A model generated the notes under the pieces. That model saw only the letters and a list, made by a program, of their open reading frames with translations. It was not told the origin of the DNA and did no database searches. Positions 43,615-52,716 of a stretch of 64,000 nucleotides of DNA are shown one piece after another (the first letter of the stretch is position 1; every line of letters begins with the position of its first letter). The stretch comes from Inquilinus sp. Marseille-Q2685 (GTDB lineage: Bacteria; Pseudomonadota; Alphaproteobacteria; DSM-16000; Inquilinaceae): the NCBI RefSeq assembly GCF_916619195.1, contig NZ_CAKAKL010000001.1, positions 1-64,000 of the forward strand. The letters are read 5' to 3'. Position numbers and translations under genes: made by a program.

Positions 43615-44217
43615 ATGGTTAGCGTGGCGTTCGACGAGGCGATCGCGGACCGGCAGTTGCGGACGGTCTACCGGATATGGGGCCAGCTCGCGGCGAAGGG
43701 CCGGCTTCCGGCCTGTGACGACATGATCTTCGCCAGCCTGAGCCGGCTGCCGCCGCCGATCCTGCTGTGGGCCTGGATGCCGTGCGAGGGAACGTTCCGC
43801 TTCGCTCTGGACGCCCAGGGCGCGGGGCTGCCTTCGGACCGCAGCCTGCCCGGGCGGCCGCTGGAGGAGCTGTGCACCGGCGAGCGCCATGAGGCGATGC
43901 GCCGGGCGCTGATGTCGGTCCAGCTCTCCGAACGGCCGCTCTACGCCGAATTCGCGCTGTCCGACGGGCTCGACAGCGTCCGCAAGCGAACCCTGCTGCT
44001 GCCGCTCTCCGACGCGACCGACGATCTCGCCTACGTGCTGATGCTGGTCGCCACCGTCTGGCCGGCCGATGCCGCCGTGCAGCAGCGGATCGACGGCTGC
44101 CGCGATGTCCGCGTGCACGTCCTCAGCCAGATCTCGGACGAGACGCCGGCGCATTGGGGAGACCCGCAGCCCGAGATCGATCCGGCCGAGCTTCAGTCGA
44201 TCCTGACCATCATCTGA
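43615..44217 (+). CDS. PAS_5 domain protein
   Basis: A 200-residue protein. DRQLRTVYRIWGQLAAKGRLPACDDM matches the N-terminal helix and LP-x-x-x-D entry of PAS_5 (the alphaproteobacterial PAS-like family, normally L-x-x-Y-x-x-W-x-x-x-R...G-x-LP). A beta sheet follows (FRFALDAQGAGLPSDRSLPGRPLEELCTG and later YAEFALSDG, KRTLLLPLSDATDDLAYVLMLVATVW). No output domain is attached. A GTG at 43624 is an alternative start. It may be a free-standing sensor or adaptor; ligand unknown. Confidence 0.75.
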   Translation: MVSVAFDEAIADRQLRTVYRIWGQLAAKGRLPACDDMIFASLSRLPPPILLWAWMPCEGTFRFALDAQGAGLPSDRSLPGRPLEELCTGERHEAMRRALMSVQLSERPLYAEFALSDGLDSVRKRTLLLPLSDATDDLAYVLMLVATVWPADAAVQQRIDGCRDVRVHVLSQISDETPAHWGDPQPEIDPAELQSILTII

Positions 44218-44238
44218 CGGCTGCGGCGCGGCCGCCGG

Positions 44239-44394
44239 TCAGCGCCACCCCAGCGATCGTTCGGTAGACGGCACCGCATGGCGGGAACCGAGCCGGTCCG
44301 GCTCCTCCCGCTCGCGGCTGCACCACCAGGCGCCGACGGCAAGGCCGACGGAGGGGCCGACCACGGCCCAGACGACCAGGAATGCTGTCACCAT
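44239..44394 (-). CDS. Small single-pass membrane protein (51 aa)
   Basis: An ATG with GGAG nine nt upstream opens 51 codons. Residues 2-22 (VTAFLVVWAVVGPSVGLAVGA) form one hydrophobic helix, followed by WWCSREREEPDRL and a polar tail ending in SLGWR. The pattern suits a small inner-membrane protein with a cytoplasmic tail. It converges on the PAS_5 gene with 21 nt between. A perfect 12-bp palindrome lies about 40 nt upstream of its start. Not recognised; function unknown. Confidence 0.5.
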   Translation of the reverse strand: MVTAFLVVWAVVGPSVGLAVGAWWCSREREEPDRLGSRHAVPSTERSLGWR

Positions 44395-44808
44395 CGCATC
44401 TTTCTCCGGCCCATCCTGACGGATGACGACTGTATCGGCCGATAATTCGGGATATGGGTCCGACCGGCGCCAAGAACAACCGTTCGGTTCTCCCAGTTGC
44501 CGGCATGGACGACACAAGGGTCGCGCCGACAGTTGGTCGTCGGATGCTGGCGGGGCGCTGATGCGCACTGCCGGCACTGGCCGAAACCATGGTCTGGTTC
44601 TGCGCCTCGAGGGTCAGGCCGGCAACATACTTTTCGTTAAGGTTGGGGGCAGGACGCCGACAGCTTTGCCGGGCCGCCCCGCGGCGGATCAATATTAAGC
44701 CGAATTAATGGCGTCGAAACAGGAGGTTAAACGCCGGCATCCCATCTTGTGCATCACATGCCGACCGATCGCGGCCCGGCGCTTTGGACAGTGGTGGAGA
44801 TGATGCAG
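44395..44808. promoter_or_regulatory. Non-coding region upstream of the Do-protease and small membrane protein
   Basis: About 410 nt between divergent genes. It contains the perfect palindrome TATCGGCCGATA (44433-44444) close to the small membrane gene, and an AT-rich stretch ATCAATATTAAGCCGAATTA (44689-44708) that could hold the protease promoter. CAGGAGG at 44720-44726 looks like a ribosome site but has no start codon at the right distance. No further gene is supported. Confidence 0.4.
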
Positions 44809-46389
44809 ATGAAGACCCCCTTCGGTTCCGACGATCGCGGCCCTCGGACCGGCCTCCGCCGGATGACGGCGGCGCTGCTGCTCGGCACGGCCCTGATCGG
44901 CGTGCCGGTCGGGGCTGTCCTGACCTTCGACCATCCGGCGGTGGCGCAGAACCAGACCGAGCCGCAGACCTCGATCGTCCCGTCCGCTCCCGGTTCCTTT
45001 GCCGGCCTGGTGCGCCAGGTGACGCCGGCCGTGGTCAATGTCTCGACCACCGAGCGTCCGTCGGCCTCGCAGATGGCCGATGAGGACGAGGGCGGCAACG
45101 GCCCGCGGATGCGCCAGTTCCCGCCCGGCTCGCCCTTCGACGAGTTCTTCAAGCGCTTCTTCGACGAGCAGCAGCCCCGCCGTCGCGGCCCGCGCGGCGG
45201 CGGCGGAGAGAGCGACCAGGTGATCCATGGCGCCGGCTCAGGCTTCATCATCGACCCGGCCGGCTACATCGTCACCAACAACCACGTGGTGAAGGACGCC
45301 GACAACATCAGCGTCACCCTCAATGACGGCACCGTGATCCCGGCCAAGGTCGTGGGCACCGACGAGAAGACCGACCTCGCCCTGCTCAAGATCGACACCG
45401 ACAAGAAGCTGACCGCGGTGGAGTGGGGCGACAGCGACGCGGCCCAGGTCGGCGACTGGGTCGTCGCCGTCGGCAACCCGTTCGGCCTCGGCGGCAGCGT
45501 CCCGGCGGGTATCGTCTCGGCCCGCGGCCGCGACCTGCATTCCGGCCCGTTCGACGACTTCCTGCAGATCGACGCGCCGATCAACCGCGGCAATTCGGGC
45601 GGCCCCAGCTTCGACACAAGCGGCAAGGTGATCGGCATCAACAGCGCGATCTACTCGCCGTCGGGCGGGTCGGTCGGCATCGGCTTCGCCATCCCGTCGA
45701 ACCTGGCCAAGACGGTGATCACCCAGATCCGCGAGCATGGCAGCGTCCAGCGCGGCTGGCTCGGCGTACAGATCCAGCAGGTGACGCCGGAGATGGCCGA
45801 GGCGCTCGGCCTCGACAAGGCCCGCGGCGCCCTGGTCGCCGACGTGCAGGACGACAGCCCGGCGCTGAAGGCCGGCCTGCACCAGGGCGACGTGATCACC
45901 ACCTATGACGGCAAGCCGGTGAACCAGCTGTCCGACCTGCCGCGCCTGGTCGCCGACACCGCCGCCGGCAAGACCGTGCCGGTCGAGGTGCTGCGCAACG
46001 GCAAGTCCGAGACCGTCTCGGTCGAGATCGCCAAGCTGCCGGCCTCGCAGGAGAAGGTCGCCAGCGCCGAGGAGAACGGCCCCGCGGTCGACGACCAGCT
46101 CGGCCTGTCGCTCTCGGCCCTGACGCCGAAGGTGCGCCGCGAATACGCCGTGCCGGACGAGGTCGAGGGCGTGCTCGTCACCGGCATCCGCGAGGACGGC
46201 CCGGCGCGCGAGACCGGGGTCGGCCCCGGCGACGTCATCGTCCGGGTCGGCAGCGAGACGGTGAAGACCCCGTCCGAGGTGGCCAAGCAGGTCAAGGCGG
46301 CCAAGGAGGCCGACCGCAACGCCGTGATGCTGCTGATCAACCGCCAGGGCGACCAGCGCTTCGTCGCGCTGAAGCTGCCGAAGGCCTGA
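44809..46389 (+). CDS. Do/DegP-family periplasmic serine protease with two PDZ domains
   Basis: A 526-residue HtrA-type protease. A hydrophobic export signal (MTAALLLGTALIGVPVGAVL) is followed by a Gly/Arg-rich linker with PFDEFFKRFFDEQQP. The catalytic triad is visible: His159 in IVTNNHVVKDAD, Asp189 in EKTDLALLKI, Ser263 in RGNSGGPSFD. Two PDZ domains follow (RGWLGVQIQQVTPEMAEALGL and the C-terminal GVLVTGIREDGPARETGVGPGDVIVRVG). It degrades or refolds damaged envelope proteins. Several in-frame starts (44749, 44800, 44803, 44809) are possible; GGTGGAG favours 44803 or 44809. A strong terminator follows. Confidence 0.93.
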   Translation: MKTPFGSDDRGPRTGLRRMTAALLLGTALIGVPVGAVLTFDHPAVAQNQTEPQTSIVPSAPGSFAGLVRQVTPAVVNVSTTERPSASQMADEDEGGNGPRMRQFPPGSPFDEFFKRFFDEQQPRRRGPRGGGGESDQVIHGAGSGFIIDPAGYIVTNNHVVKDADNISVTLNDGTVIPAKVVGTDEKTDLALLKIDTDKKLTAVEWGDSDAAQVGDWVVAVGNPFGLGGSVPAGIVSARGRDLHSGPFDDFLQIDAPINRGNSGGPSFDTSGKVIGINSAIYSPSGGSVGIGFAIPSNLAKTVITQIREHGSVQRGWLGVQIQQVTPEMAEALGLDKARGALVADVQDDSPALKAGLHQGDVITTYDGKPVNQLSDLPRLVADTAAGKTVPVEVLRNGKSETVSVEIAKLPASQEKVASAEENGPAVDDQLGLSLSALTPKVRREYAVPDEVEGVLVTGIREDGPARETGVGPGDVIVRVGSETVKTPSEVAKQVKAAKEADRNAVMLLINRQGDQRFVALKLPKA

Positions 46390-46425
46390 TCCCAGTCTCG
46401 GCCTTCTTCATTCTTCCCCTCGACT

Positions 46426-46463
46426 CGGGCGCCGGTTTCCCCTTTCCGGCGCCCGTTTTTTTT
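46426..46463 (+). terminator. Rho-independent terminator after the Do-protease gene
   Basis: The 10-bp stem CGGGCGCCGG / CCGGCGCCCG with a 10-nt loop is followed directly by eight T residues. It is the best intrinsic terminator in the window. Confidence 0.9.
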
Positions 46464-46513
46464 GTCTTCATCCCGGGCGGGCCTCCCGGGGAGGCGGCTA
46501 GGCGGAGTCGGCT

Positions 46514-48646
46514 GTGGATCGGATCGAAACCCTGCTCGCGGCGATGACGCTCGACGAGAAGATCGGCCAGCTCACCATGATGTCGTCGACCCTGGCGATC
46601 ACCGGGCCGGGGCTGCCGGGCGACGTCACCGAGGGCATCCGCGCCGGCCGCATCGGCAGCCTGTTCAACCATTGGGGGCCGGAGCGGGTGCGCGAGACCC
46701 AGCGGATGGCGGTGGAGGAGACGCGGCTGAAGATCCCGCTGCTCTTCGCCTTCGACGTCATCCACGGCCACCGCACCATCTTCCCGATCCCGCTGGCGGA
46801 GGCGGCGCTGTTCTCGCCCGAGCTGTGGGAGCACACGGCCCGCGAGGCGGCGATGGAGGCGGCGGAGGACGGCCTCGACCTCGTCTTCTCGCCGATGCTC
46901 GACATCGCCCGCGACCCGCGCTGGGGCCGCATCTCCGAGGGCCCTGGCGAGGACCCCTGGCTCGCCAGCCGCATCGCCGAGGCCAAGGTCCGCGGCTACC
47001 AGACCGCCGACCTCTCGGCGCCCGGCGCGGTGGCGGCCTGCGCCAAGCACTACCTCGCCTACGGCGCCGCGCTCGCCGGCCGCGACTACAACTCGGCCGA
47101 GGTGTCGGACCGGGCGATCCGCGAGGTCTACCTGCCGCCCTTCGCCGCCGCCGTCGCCGCCGGAGCGGCCACGGTGATGCCGTCCTTCAACGACGTCGCC
47201 GGCGTGCCGATGACCGCCAGCGCCCGCCTGCTGCGTGGCACGTTGTTCGGCGAGCTCGGCTTCGAGGGCGCGGTGATCAGCGACTACAACGCGATCATGG
47301 AGTTGCTGGCCCACGGCGTCGCCGCCGATGCGGTCGAGGCCGCGGCGCTCGCGCTGAAGGCGGGCGTCGACATGGACATGATGAGCGGCGCCTACGCCGC
47401 CGGCCTGCCGACGGCGCTGCAGCGCGGCCTGGTCACCCAGGCGGAGATCGACGACGCGGTCCGCCGGGTGCTGCGGCTGAAGCAGCGGCTGGGCCTGTTC
47501 GCCGATCCCTATCGCCGCGTCGTCGCCGTGCCCGACGCCTTCCACGCGGCGGAGCGGCGGCGCCTGGCGCGCGAAGCGGCGGCGAAGTCGATCGTGCTCT
47601 TGACCAACAAGGGCGTGCTGCCGCTGGCGCCGACGGCGAAGCGCATCGCCGTGATCGGCCCGCTGGCCGATGCGCGGACGGAGATGCTCGGCTCCTGGGC
47701 CGGCGCCGGGTGGTGGGAAGAGGCGGTGACCATCCTCGAGGGCATCAAGGCCGCCCTGCCGCAGGCCGAGATCGCCTATGTCCCGGGCACCGAGATCGAG
47801 ACCGGCGGCGACGCCGGCATCGCCGCGGCGGTCGAGGCCGCGCGCGGCGCCGAGATCGTGCTGCTGTGCGTCGGCGAGGCGGCGATCATGAGCGGCGAGG
47901 CCGCCAGCCGCGCCCGGCCCGGGCTGCCGGGCCGCCAGCGCAACCTGGCCGAGGCGGTGCTCGACCTCGGCGTGCCGGTGGTGGCGCTCTTGACCTCCGG
48001 CCGCCCGCTGATGCTGCCCTGGCTGTTCGAGCGCGCGGCGGCGGTCGCCGCCACCTGGTTCCTCGGCCACGAAGCCGGCCATGCTGTCGCCGACGTGCTG
48101 ACCGGCGCGGTCAACCCCTCCGGCCGGCTGCCGGTGACCTGGCCGCGCGATGTCGGCCAGGTGCCGATCTTCTTCGGTGAGCGCAACACCGGCCGCCCGA
48201 CTGACCCAGACCAGCACTACACCAGCAAATACATCGACCTGCCGTCGACGCCGGAATTCCCCTTCGGCCACGGCCTGTCCTACAGCCGCTTCGCCCTCGG
48301 CGACCTGCGTGTCTCCGCCCCGGTGCTGCGCCCCGGCGAGACGCTGACGGTCGAGGTGGCGGTGACCAACACCGGGGGGGTGGCGGGGGAGGAGACGGTG
48401 TTCCTGTTCACCCGCGATCCGGTGGCCAGCGTGGCCCGGCCGCTCCTCGAGCTGAAGGGCATGGCCAAGGCGGCTCTGGCCCCCGGCCAGAAGCAGCTGC
48501 TGCGCCTGCCGCTGGCGGCCGAGGCGCTGCAGTTCCCCGGCCTCGATCTCAAGCCGGTGCTGGAGGCCGGCGAGATCGAGATCCTGGTCGGCACCAGGGC
48601 CGATCGCGCCGAACTGCTGTCGGCAACGATCCGGGTCGAGGTCTGA
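46514..48646 (+). CDS. GH3 beta-glucosidase (BglX-like)
   Basis: A 710-residue glycoside hydrolase starting at a GTG with GGAG upstream. Domain 1 shows MTLDEKIGQLTMMSS, FAFDVIHGHRTIFPIPLAEAALFSPELWE and FSPMLDIARDPRWGRISEGPGEDPWL, then CAKHYLAYGAALAGRDYNSAEVSDRAIREVYLPPF. The nucleophile is Asp257 in GAVISDYNAIMEL. Domain 2 includes TAKRIAVIGPLADAR and PSGRLPVTWPRDVGQVPIFF. A C-terminal fibronectin-like domain ends the protein. No signal peptide is visible, so it may act in the cytoplasm or need another export route. It removes terminal beta-glucose or related residues from oligosaccharides. Confidence 0.93.
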   Translation: MDRIETLLAAMTLDEKIGQLTMMSSTLAITGPGLPGDVTEGIRAGRIGSLFNHWGPERVRETQRMAVEETRLKIPLLFAFDVIHGHRTIFPIPLAEAALFSPELWEHTAREAAMEAAEDGLDLVFSPMLDIARDPRWGRISEGPGEDPWLASRIAEAKVRGYQTADLSAPGAVAACAKHYLAYGAALAGRDYNSAEVSDRAIREVYLPPFAAAVAAGAATVMPSFNDVAGVPMTASARLLRGTLFGELGFEGAVISDYNAIMELLAHGVAADAVEAAALALKAGVDMDMMSGAYAAGLPTALQRGLVTQAEIDDAVRRVLRLKQRLGLFADPYRRVVAVPDAFHAAERRRLAREAAAKSIVLLTNKGVLPLAPTAKRIAVIGPLADARTEMLGSWAGAGWWEEAVTILEGIKAALPQAEIAYVPGTEIETGGDAGIAAAVEAARGAEIVLLCVGEAAIMSGEAASRARPGLPGRQRNLAEAVLDLGVPVVALLTSGRPLMLPWLFERAAAVAATWFLGHEAGHAVADVLTGAVNPSGRLPVTWPRDVGQVPIFFGERNTGRPTDPDQHYTSKYIDLPSTPEFPFGHGLSYSRFALGDLRVSAPVLRPGETLTVEVAVTNTGGVAGEETVFLFTRDPVASVARPLLELKGMAKAALAPGQKQLLRLPLAAEALQFPGLDLKPVLEAGEIEILVGTRADRAELLSATIRVEV

Positions 48647-48680
48647 GGCGGGAGTCTCGGGACCAACCCCCAGTCCGTTC

Positions 48681-48776
48681 CGTCATGGCGAGCCCCGAAG
48701 GGGCGTGGGCCATCCAGAGCCGCTCGCACCAACCCCCTGGGATGGCCACGTCGGCTTCGCCGGCTCGCCATGACGG
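48681..48776. repeat. Dispersed palindromic repeat, family A (copy 4)
   Basis: CGTCATGGCGAGCCCCG ... GGGCCATCCAGAGCCGCTCG ... GGGATGGCCACGTCGG ... GGCTCGCCATGACGG, in the gap between the beta-glucosidase and aztD genes. Its apex again carries GGCCATCCAG. Confidence 0.85.
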
Positions 48777-48812
48777 TGAATGGAACGCGAGCAGTGTCTT
48801 GTTGCCTTGTTC

Positions 48813-48827
48813 TGTTATGATATAACA
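48813..48827. promoter_or_regulatory. Probable Zur box upstream of aztD
   Basis: TGTTATGATATAACA (arms TGTTAT / ATAACA around 3 nt) lies 37 nt upstream of the aztD start in an AT-rich pocket. The sequence and spacing fit Zur operators described in alphaproteobacteria (GTTATAATATAAC-like). Zinc sufficiency would repress the gene. Confidence 0.7.
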
Positions 48828-48863
48828 TAAATTCAAATCACAAATTCCACGAGCCCGCCCGAC

Positions 48864-50186
48864 ATGACCGCATCCCGATTGTCCGCCGCCGCAGCGCTGC
48901 TGGCCGCGCTCTCTGCCGACGCTTCCGCCCATGAGCATGTGTCGCGCGGCCGTCTGGTCTTCGCCGACCACGAGAAGCCCGTCGTCAGCGTGCTCGACCT
49001 GGACTCCGCGAAGGTGACGCACAGCTTCGAGGTGTCGAAGGCCGACCCGACGCTGATCGCGACCGAAGGCGGCCGCTTCGTCGTGATCCGCACGGGCGAC
49101 GAAGCCGGCACCATCCGGTTCCTGGACAGCGGCCTGTTCTATGAATCGCACGAGGACCATTTCGACATCGAGAAGGGCGAGGTGAAGCTGCTCGACCTGG
49201 CCCTCACCGGCGACAAGCCGTCCCATGTCGTGTCGGAGCAGGGGTGGCTGACGGTCTTCTATGACGGGCAGCGCCCCTGGCTGGGCGAGAGCGACCCGAA
49301 GGTGGTGGCGATCCGGCTCGACGCCTTGGACGACGACACCGTCGAGACCACCGTCTGGCCGGCGCCCGCGCCGCAGCACGGCATCGCCGTGCCGCTCGGC
49401 GGCGACCGGTTCCTGGTCTCGGTGTCGAAGGAGGCCTATGCCAAGGGCGACGACAAGACCGTGTCGTCGCGGCCGAACGGCTTTCAGATCCTCGACAGGG
49501 CGCAGGGCTGGAAGCCGGTCGCGTCCTTCAACGACACGGCGGACCCGGACAGGTCGTGCAAGGAGTTCCACGGCCATGCCGGGCTGCAGGACGTCCATGT
49601 CTTCGGCTGCAATGCCGAGATCGAGGGCGATGCCGCCAGCGACGGCGGCGTCTTGGTCGTGGGCAAGGGGCCGGACGGGGCGTGGGGCGCGCGCAAGCTC
49701 GCCTATCCCGACGGCCGCCGCGCCAGCACGATCAAGGCCGGCCCGGCGGGACAGCACCTGGTCGCGAACTACGGCGGCGACCAGGGACGTCCGTTCGCCG
49801 CCTTGCTGCGGATCGACCCGAAGGCCGAGACGCTGACGGCCGAGGACGTGTTCCAGATCCCCGACGGCCAGGCGGTGTGCCAGTACGAGTTGACCAGCGA
49901 CGGCAAGCGCGTCGTCAATCTGACCCAGGACGGCAAGCTGCGCGTCTACGAGATCGCGCCGGAGTGGAAGGAGGTGGCGGAGTTCGTCGCCGTCCCGGCC
50001 TTCGACTGCGCCTGGGACGCGGCGGCGCCCGCACCGGCCGTCGCCGTCATCGGCAACAGTGCCTTCGTCAGCGACCCGGAGAACGGCCGCATCCGCGAAT
50101 TCTACCTGAACAGCCTGAAGCAGGGGCTCGACATCCCCGTCGGCGGCAAGCCGTCGGCCATCGCCGGCGGCGGCAACGCCGGCTAG
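48864..50186 (+). CDS. aztD: Zinc metallochaperone AztD
   Basis: A 440-residue exported protein with signal peptide MTASRLSAAAALLAALSADA. The mature N-terminus begins SAHEHVSRGRLVFADHEKPVVSVLDLD, a His-containing segment like the zinc-binding start of AztD, followed by repeated beta-propeller-like strands (GRFVVIRTGDEAGTIRFLDSG, HGIAVPLGGDRFLVSV, HLVANYGGD, KRVVNLTQDGKLRVYEI, GNSAFVSDPENGRIREFYL). FHGHAGLQDVHVFGCNAE adds His and Cys. AztD hands zinc to the AztC binding protein of the AztABCD importer. Here aztABC are not adjacent, so the gene is an orphan. A Zur-box-like palindrome lies upstream. Identification is by recognition of the family. Confidence 0.75.
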   Translation: MTASRLSAAAALLAALSADASAHEHVSRGRLVFADHEKPVVSVLDLDSAKVTHSFEVSKADPTLIATEGGRFVVIRTGDEAGTIRFLDSGLFYESHEDHFDIEKGEVKLLDLALTGDKPSHVVSEQGWLTVFYDGQRPWLGESDPKVVAIRLDALDDDTVETTVWPAPAPQHGIAVPLGGDRFLVSVSKEAYAKGDDKTVSSRPNGFQILDRAQGWKPVASFNDTADPDRSCKEFHGHAGLQDVHVFGCNAEIEGDAASDGGVLVVGKGPDGAWGARKLAYPDGRRASTIKAGPAGQHLVANYGGDQGRPFAALLRIDPKAETLTAEDVFQIPDGQAVCQYELTSDGKRVVNLTQDGKLRVYEIAPEWKEVAEFVAVPAFDCAWDAAAPAPAVAVIGNSAFVSDPENGRIREFYLNSLKQGLDIPVGGKPSAIAGGGNAG

Positions 50187-51112
50187 GCCGGAGGCGGCGG
50201 GCCGGCCTCGTCCCCCCGGCCGGCCCGCATCGCCCCGGCATACATGCCGCTGCGGCGGAAGTCGCGCGGGCCGATGCCGTAGAAGCGGCGGAACACCTTG
50301 GGGAAGTAGTTGGCGTCGTCGAAGCCGCAGCGCTGCGCGATCACCTTGACCGGCGCCTCGTCGACATGCAGCAGCCGCGCCGCCTCCTCCATGCGCAGGC
50401 GCAGCAGGTAGCGGGCCGGCGTCGTGCCTTCATGTGCGGCGAAGACCCGGCTGAAGTGATAGCGGCTGTAACCCGCTGCCTTGGCCATGCGGGCGACGTC
50501 GATCCGTTCGGCCGGCTGGCCGGCGCACAGCGACACGGCGCGCTCGATCGCCGCCGGCCGGGGCGACGCCGCCGGCATCTCGCCCCAAGGCAGCAGCTCC
50601 TCGGCCAGCCCCATGGCGGCGCTGTAGGCGAGGGCGGAGGCGCGGGCCGGGCTGGCGGCTTCGCCCTGCAGCGCCGACAGGCAGAAGCCCGCCAGCCGCT
50701 CGACCGCTCCGTCCGGCAGCATCACCACCGGGCCGTGGGCTGCGATGACCTCGCGCCACACCCGCAGCACCTCGCGGCCGTTCAGGCACAGCCAGAAGAA
50801 CTCCCATTCCGGGTTTCGGCCCAGCCAGTAGCGGTTGTCGTGCGGGAAGCGCAGCAGCATGGTCTGGCCCGGCCGCAGCTCCCAGCGCCTGCGCTCGACC
50901 CGCAGATGGCCGCGGCCGCCGATGGTGTGCTGCAGCAGCACGAAGGGCGCGTCGCCGCGCTTCAGCCCGTGCCAGTCGTAGCCGGGGTCGGTGCAGCGGT
51001 CGTATCCGGCGCTGGTGACCATGGCGTGCAGCCGGTAGCGGTCCTTCGGGAACACCACCGAGACTCCGCCAGGGAGCCGCTCGCGCAGCGCCGACAGCAT
51101 GGAATGTCCCAT
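50183..51112 (-). CDS. AraC family transcriptional regulator with cupin sensor
   Basis: A 309-residue regulator. The N-terminal cupin-like domain has FVLLQHTIGGRGHLRVERRRWELRPGQTMLLRFPHDNRYWLGRNPEWEFFWLCLNG. The C-terminal double HTH has RIDVARMAKAAGYSRYHFSRVFAAHEGTTPARYLLRLRMEEAARLL and APVKVIAQRCGFDDANYFPKVFRRFYGIGPRDFRR. It is divergent from the GH4 gene and is the likely activator of the glycosidase and transporter operon when sugar binds. Starts at 51112 or 51100 are possible. Its 3' end overlaps the convergent aztD stop by 4 nt. Confidence 0.9.
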   Translation of the reverse strand: MGHSMLSALRERLPGGVSVVFPKDRYRLHAMVTSAGYDRCTDPGYDWHGLKRGDAPFVLLQHTIGGRGHLRVERRRWELRPGQTMLLRFPHDNRYWLGRNPEWEFFWLCLNGREVLRVWREVIAAHGPVVMLPDGAVERLAGFCLSALQGEAASPARASALAYSAAMGLAEELLPWGEMPAASPRPAAIERAVSLCAGQPAERIDVARMAKAAGYSRYHFSRVFAAHEGTTPARYLLRLRMEEAARLLHVDEAPVKVIAQRCGFDDANYFPKVFRRFYGIGPRDFRRSGMYAGAMRAGRGDEAGPPPPA

Positions 51113-51208
51113 GATCGCACGAAATTCCTCTTTCGCCGGTTTTCCCGGCCCCATAGACCATAGCACGAAATGGCTTGCCGAGGGGCTGTCAGGCCCTGGG
51201 AGGATGCG

Positions 51209-52672
51209 ATGAAGGTTGCCGTGATCGGCGCGGGCAGCGTCGGCTTCACCCGGAAGCTGGTGCGCGACATGCTGAAGGTGCCGGAGCTGCAGGACACCGA
51301 ATTCGCGCTGCACGACATCAATGCCGACAACCTCGACATGGTGGCGCAGATCCTGCGCCGCGACATCGAGGCCAACCGCCTGCCGGCGAAGGTCACCACC
51401 TCGCTGGAGCGGCGCCGGGCGCTGGAAGGCGCGCGCTACGTCATCAGCTGCGTCCGGGTCGGCGGGCTGCAGGCCTTCGCCAGCGACATCGAGATCCCGC
51501 TGAAATACGGCGTCGACCAATGCGTCGGCGACACCATCTGCGCCGGCGGCATCCTGTACGGCCAGCGCAACATCCCGCAGATCCTCGATTTCTGCCGCGA
51601 CATCCGGGCGGAGGCGGAGGAGGGGGCGTGGTTCCTGAACTACGCCAACCCGATGGCGATGAACACCTGGGCCGCGATCGAGCATGGCGGCGTCGCCAAC
51701 ACCATCGGCCTGTGCCACGGCGTGCAGCACGGCTGGCATCAGATCGCCGAGGTGCTGGGGGCCGAGGATCCGCGCGAGGTGGATTACATCTGCGCCGGCA
51801 TCAACCACCAGACCTGGTACATCGACATCCGCTTCCGCGGCCGGAAGATCGAGGCGGCGGAACTGCTGGAGGCGTTCGAGCGCCACCCGCGCTACAGCAA
51901 GGAAGAGAAGGTCCGGATCGACGTGCTGCGCCGCTTCGGCTGCTACTCGACCGAGAGCAACGGCCATCTCAGCGAATACCTGCCCTGGTATCGGAAGCGG
52001 CCGGACGAGATCAACCGCTGGATCGACCTGTCGAACTGGATCAACGGCGAGACCGGCGGCTATCTGCGCCACTGCACCGAGCAGCGGAACTGGTTCGAGA
52101 CCGATTTCCCGCGCTGGCTGTCCGAGGCCGGGGCGCCGCTGTCCGACTACCGCCGCTCCGACGAGCACGGCAGCTACATCATCGAGGCGCTGGAGACCGG
52201 CCGGGTCTATCGCGGCCATTTCAACCGGCGCAACGAGGGGCTGATCACCAACCTGGCGCAGGACTGCATCGTCGAGACGCCGGGCTTCGTCGACCGCTTC
52301 GGTCTGAACATGGCCGCGGGGCTGGAGCTGCCGCTGGGCTGTGCGGCCACCTGCAGCGCCTCGGTCAACGTCCAGCGCATGGCGGTCAAGGCGGCAGTGA
52401 CCGGCGACCTCGATCTGCTGCGCCTGGCCGTGCTGCACGACCCGCTGGTCGGCGCCGTCTGCAACCCGGACGAGGTCTGGCAGATGGTCGACGAGCTGCT
52501 GGTGGCCCGGGCGGGGTGGCTGCCGCAATACGCCGAGGCGATCGACGGCGCGAAGCAGCGCCTGGCCCGCGGCGGCGTGGCGACGCGCGACTGGGGCGGC
52601 GCCGCCCGCCTGTCGGTGCGCAGCGTCGACCAGCTGCGCGAGGCTCGGGCCACGGCCAAGGCCGCGAGCTGA
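51209..52672 (+). CDS. GH4 family glycosidase (alpha-galactosidase/alpha-glucosidase type)
   Basis: A 487-residue NAD- and Mn-dependent hydrolase that works by oxidation-elimination. The N-terminal Rossmann motif MKVAVIGAGSVGFTRKL is followed by LHDINADNL, YVISCVRVGGLQAFASDIEIPLKYGV, FLNYANPMAMNTWA, and the metal site Cys/His pair in GLCHGVQHGW and AGINHQTWYIDI. YSTESNGHLSEYLPWYRK matches the family. GGGAGGATGCG precedes the ATG. The GH4 set closest in pattern includes MelA alpha-galactosidases. It leads an operon with a binding protein and two permeases. Confidence 0.92.
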   Translation: MKVAVIGAGSVGFTRKLVRDMLKVPELQDTEFALHDINADNLDMVAQILRRDIEANRLPAKVTTSLERRRALEGARYVISCVRVGGLQAFASDIEIPLKYGVDQCVGDTICAGGILYGQRNIPQILDFCRDIRAEAEEGAWFLNYANPMAMNTWAAIEHGGVANTIGLCHGVQHGWHQIAEVLGAEDPREVDYICAGINHQTWYIDIRFRGRKIEAAELLEAFERHPRYSKEEKVRIDVLRRFGCYSTESNGHLSEYLPWYRKRPDEINRWIDLSNWINGETGGYLRHCTEQRNWFETDFPRWLSEAGAPLSDYRRSDEHGSYIIEALETGRVYRGHFNRRNEGLITNLAQDCIVETPGFVDRFGLNMAAGLELPLGCAATCSASVNVQRMAVKAAVTGDLDLLRLAVLHDPLVGAVCNPDEVWQMVDELLVARAGWLPQYAEAIDGAKQRLARGGVATRDWGGAARLSVRSVDQLREARATAKAAS

Positions 52673-52716
52673 CCGGGGCGATCAACGCCCCGGCGGACCA
52701 TCAACGAGGGGAGGCG

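Noticed and set aside
44423-44698. A 91-codon plus-strand frame upstream of the Do-protease
   Set aside because: No ribosome site, unconvincing codon use and no recognisable protein pattern; treated as non-coding.
50183-52528. A 781-codon minus-strand frame that includes the AraC regulator
   Set aside because: Only the last 309 codons resemble a protein family; the rest is antisense to the GH4 gene.
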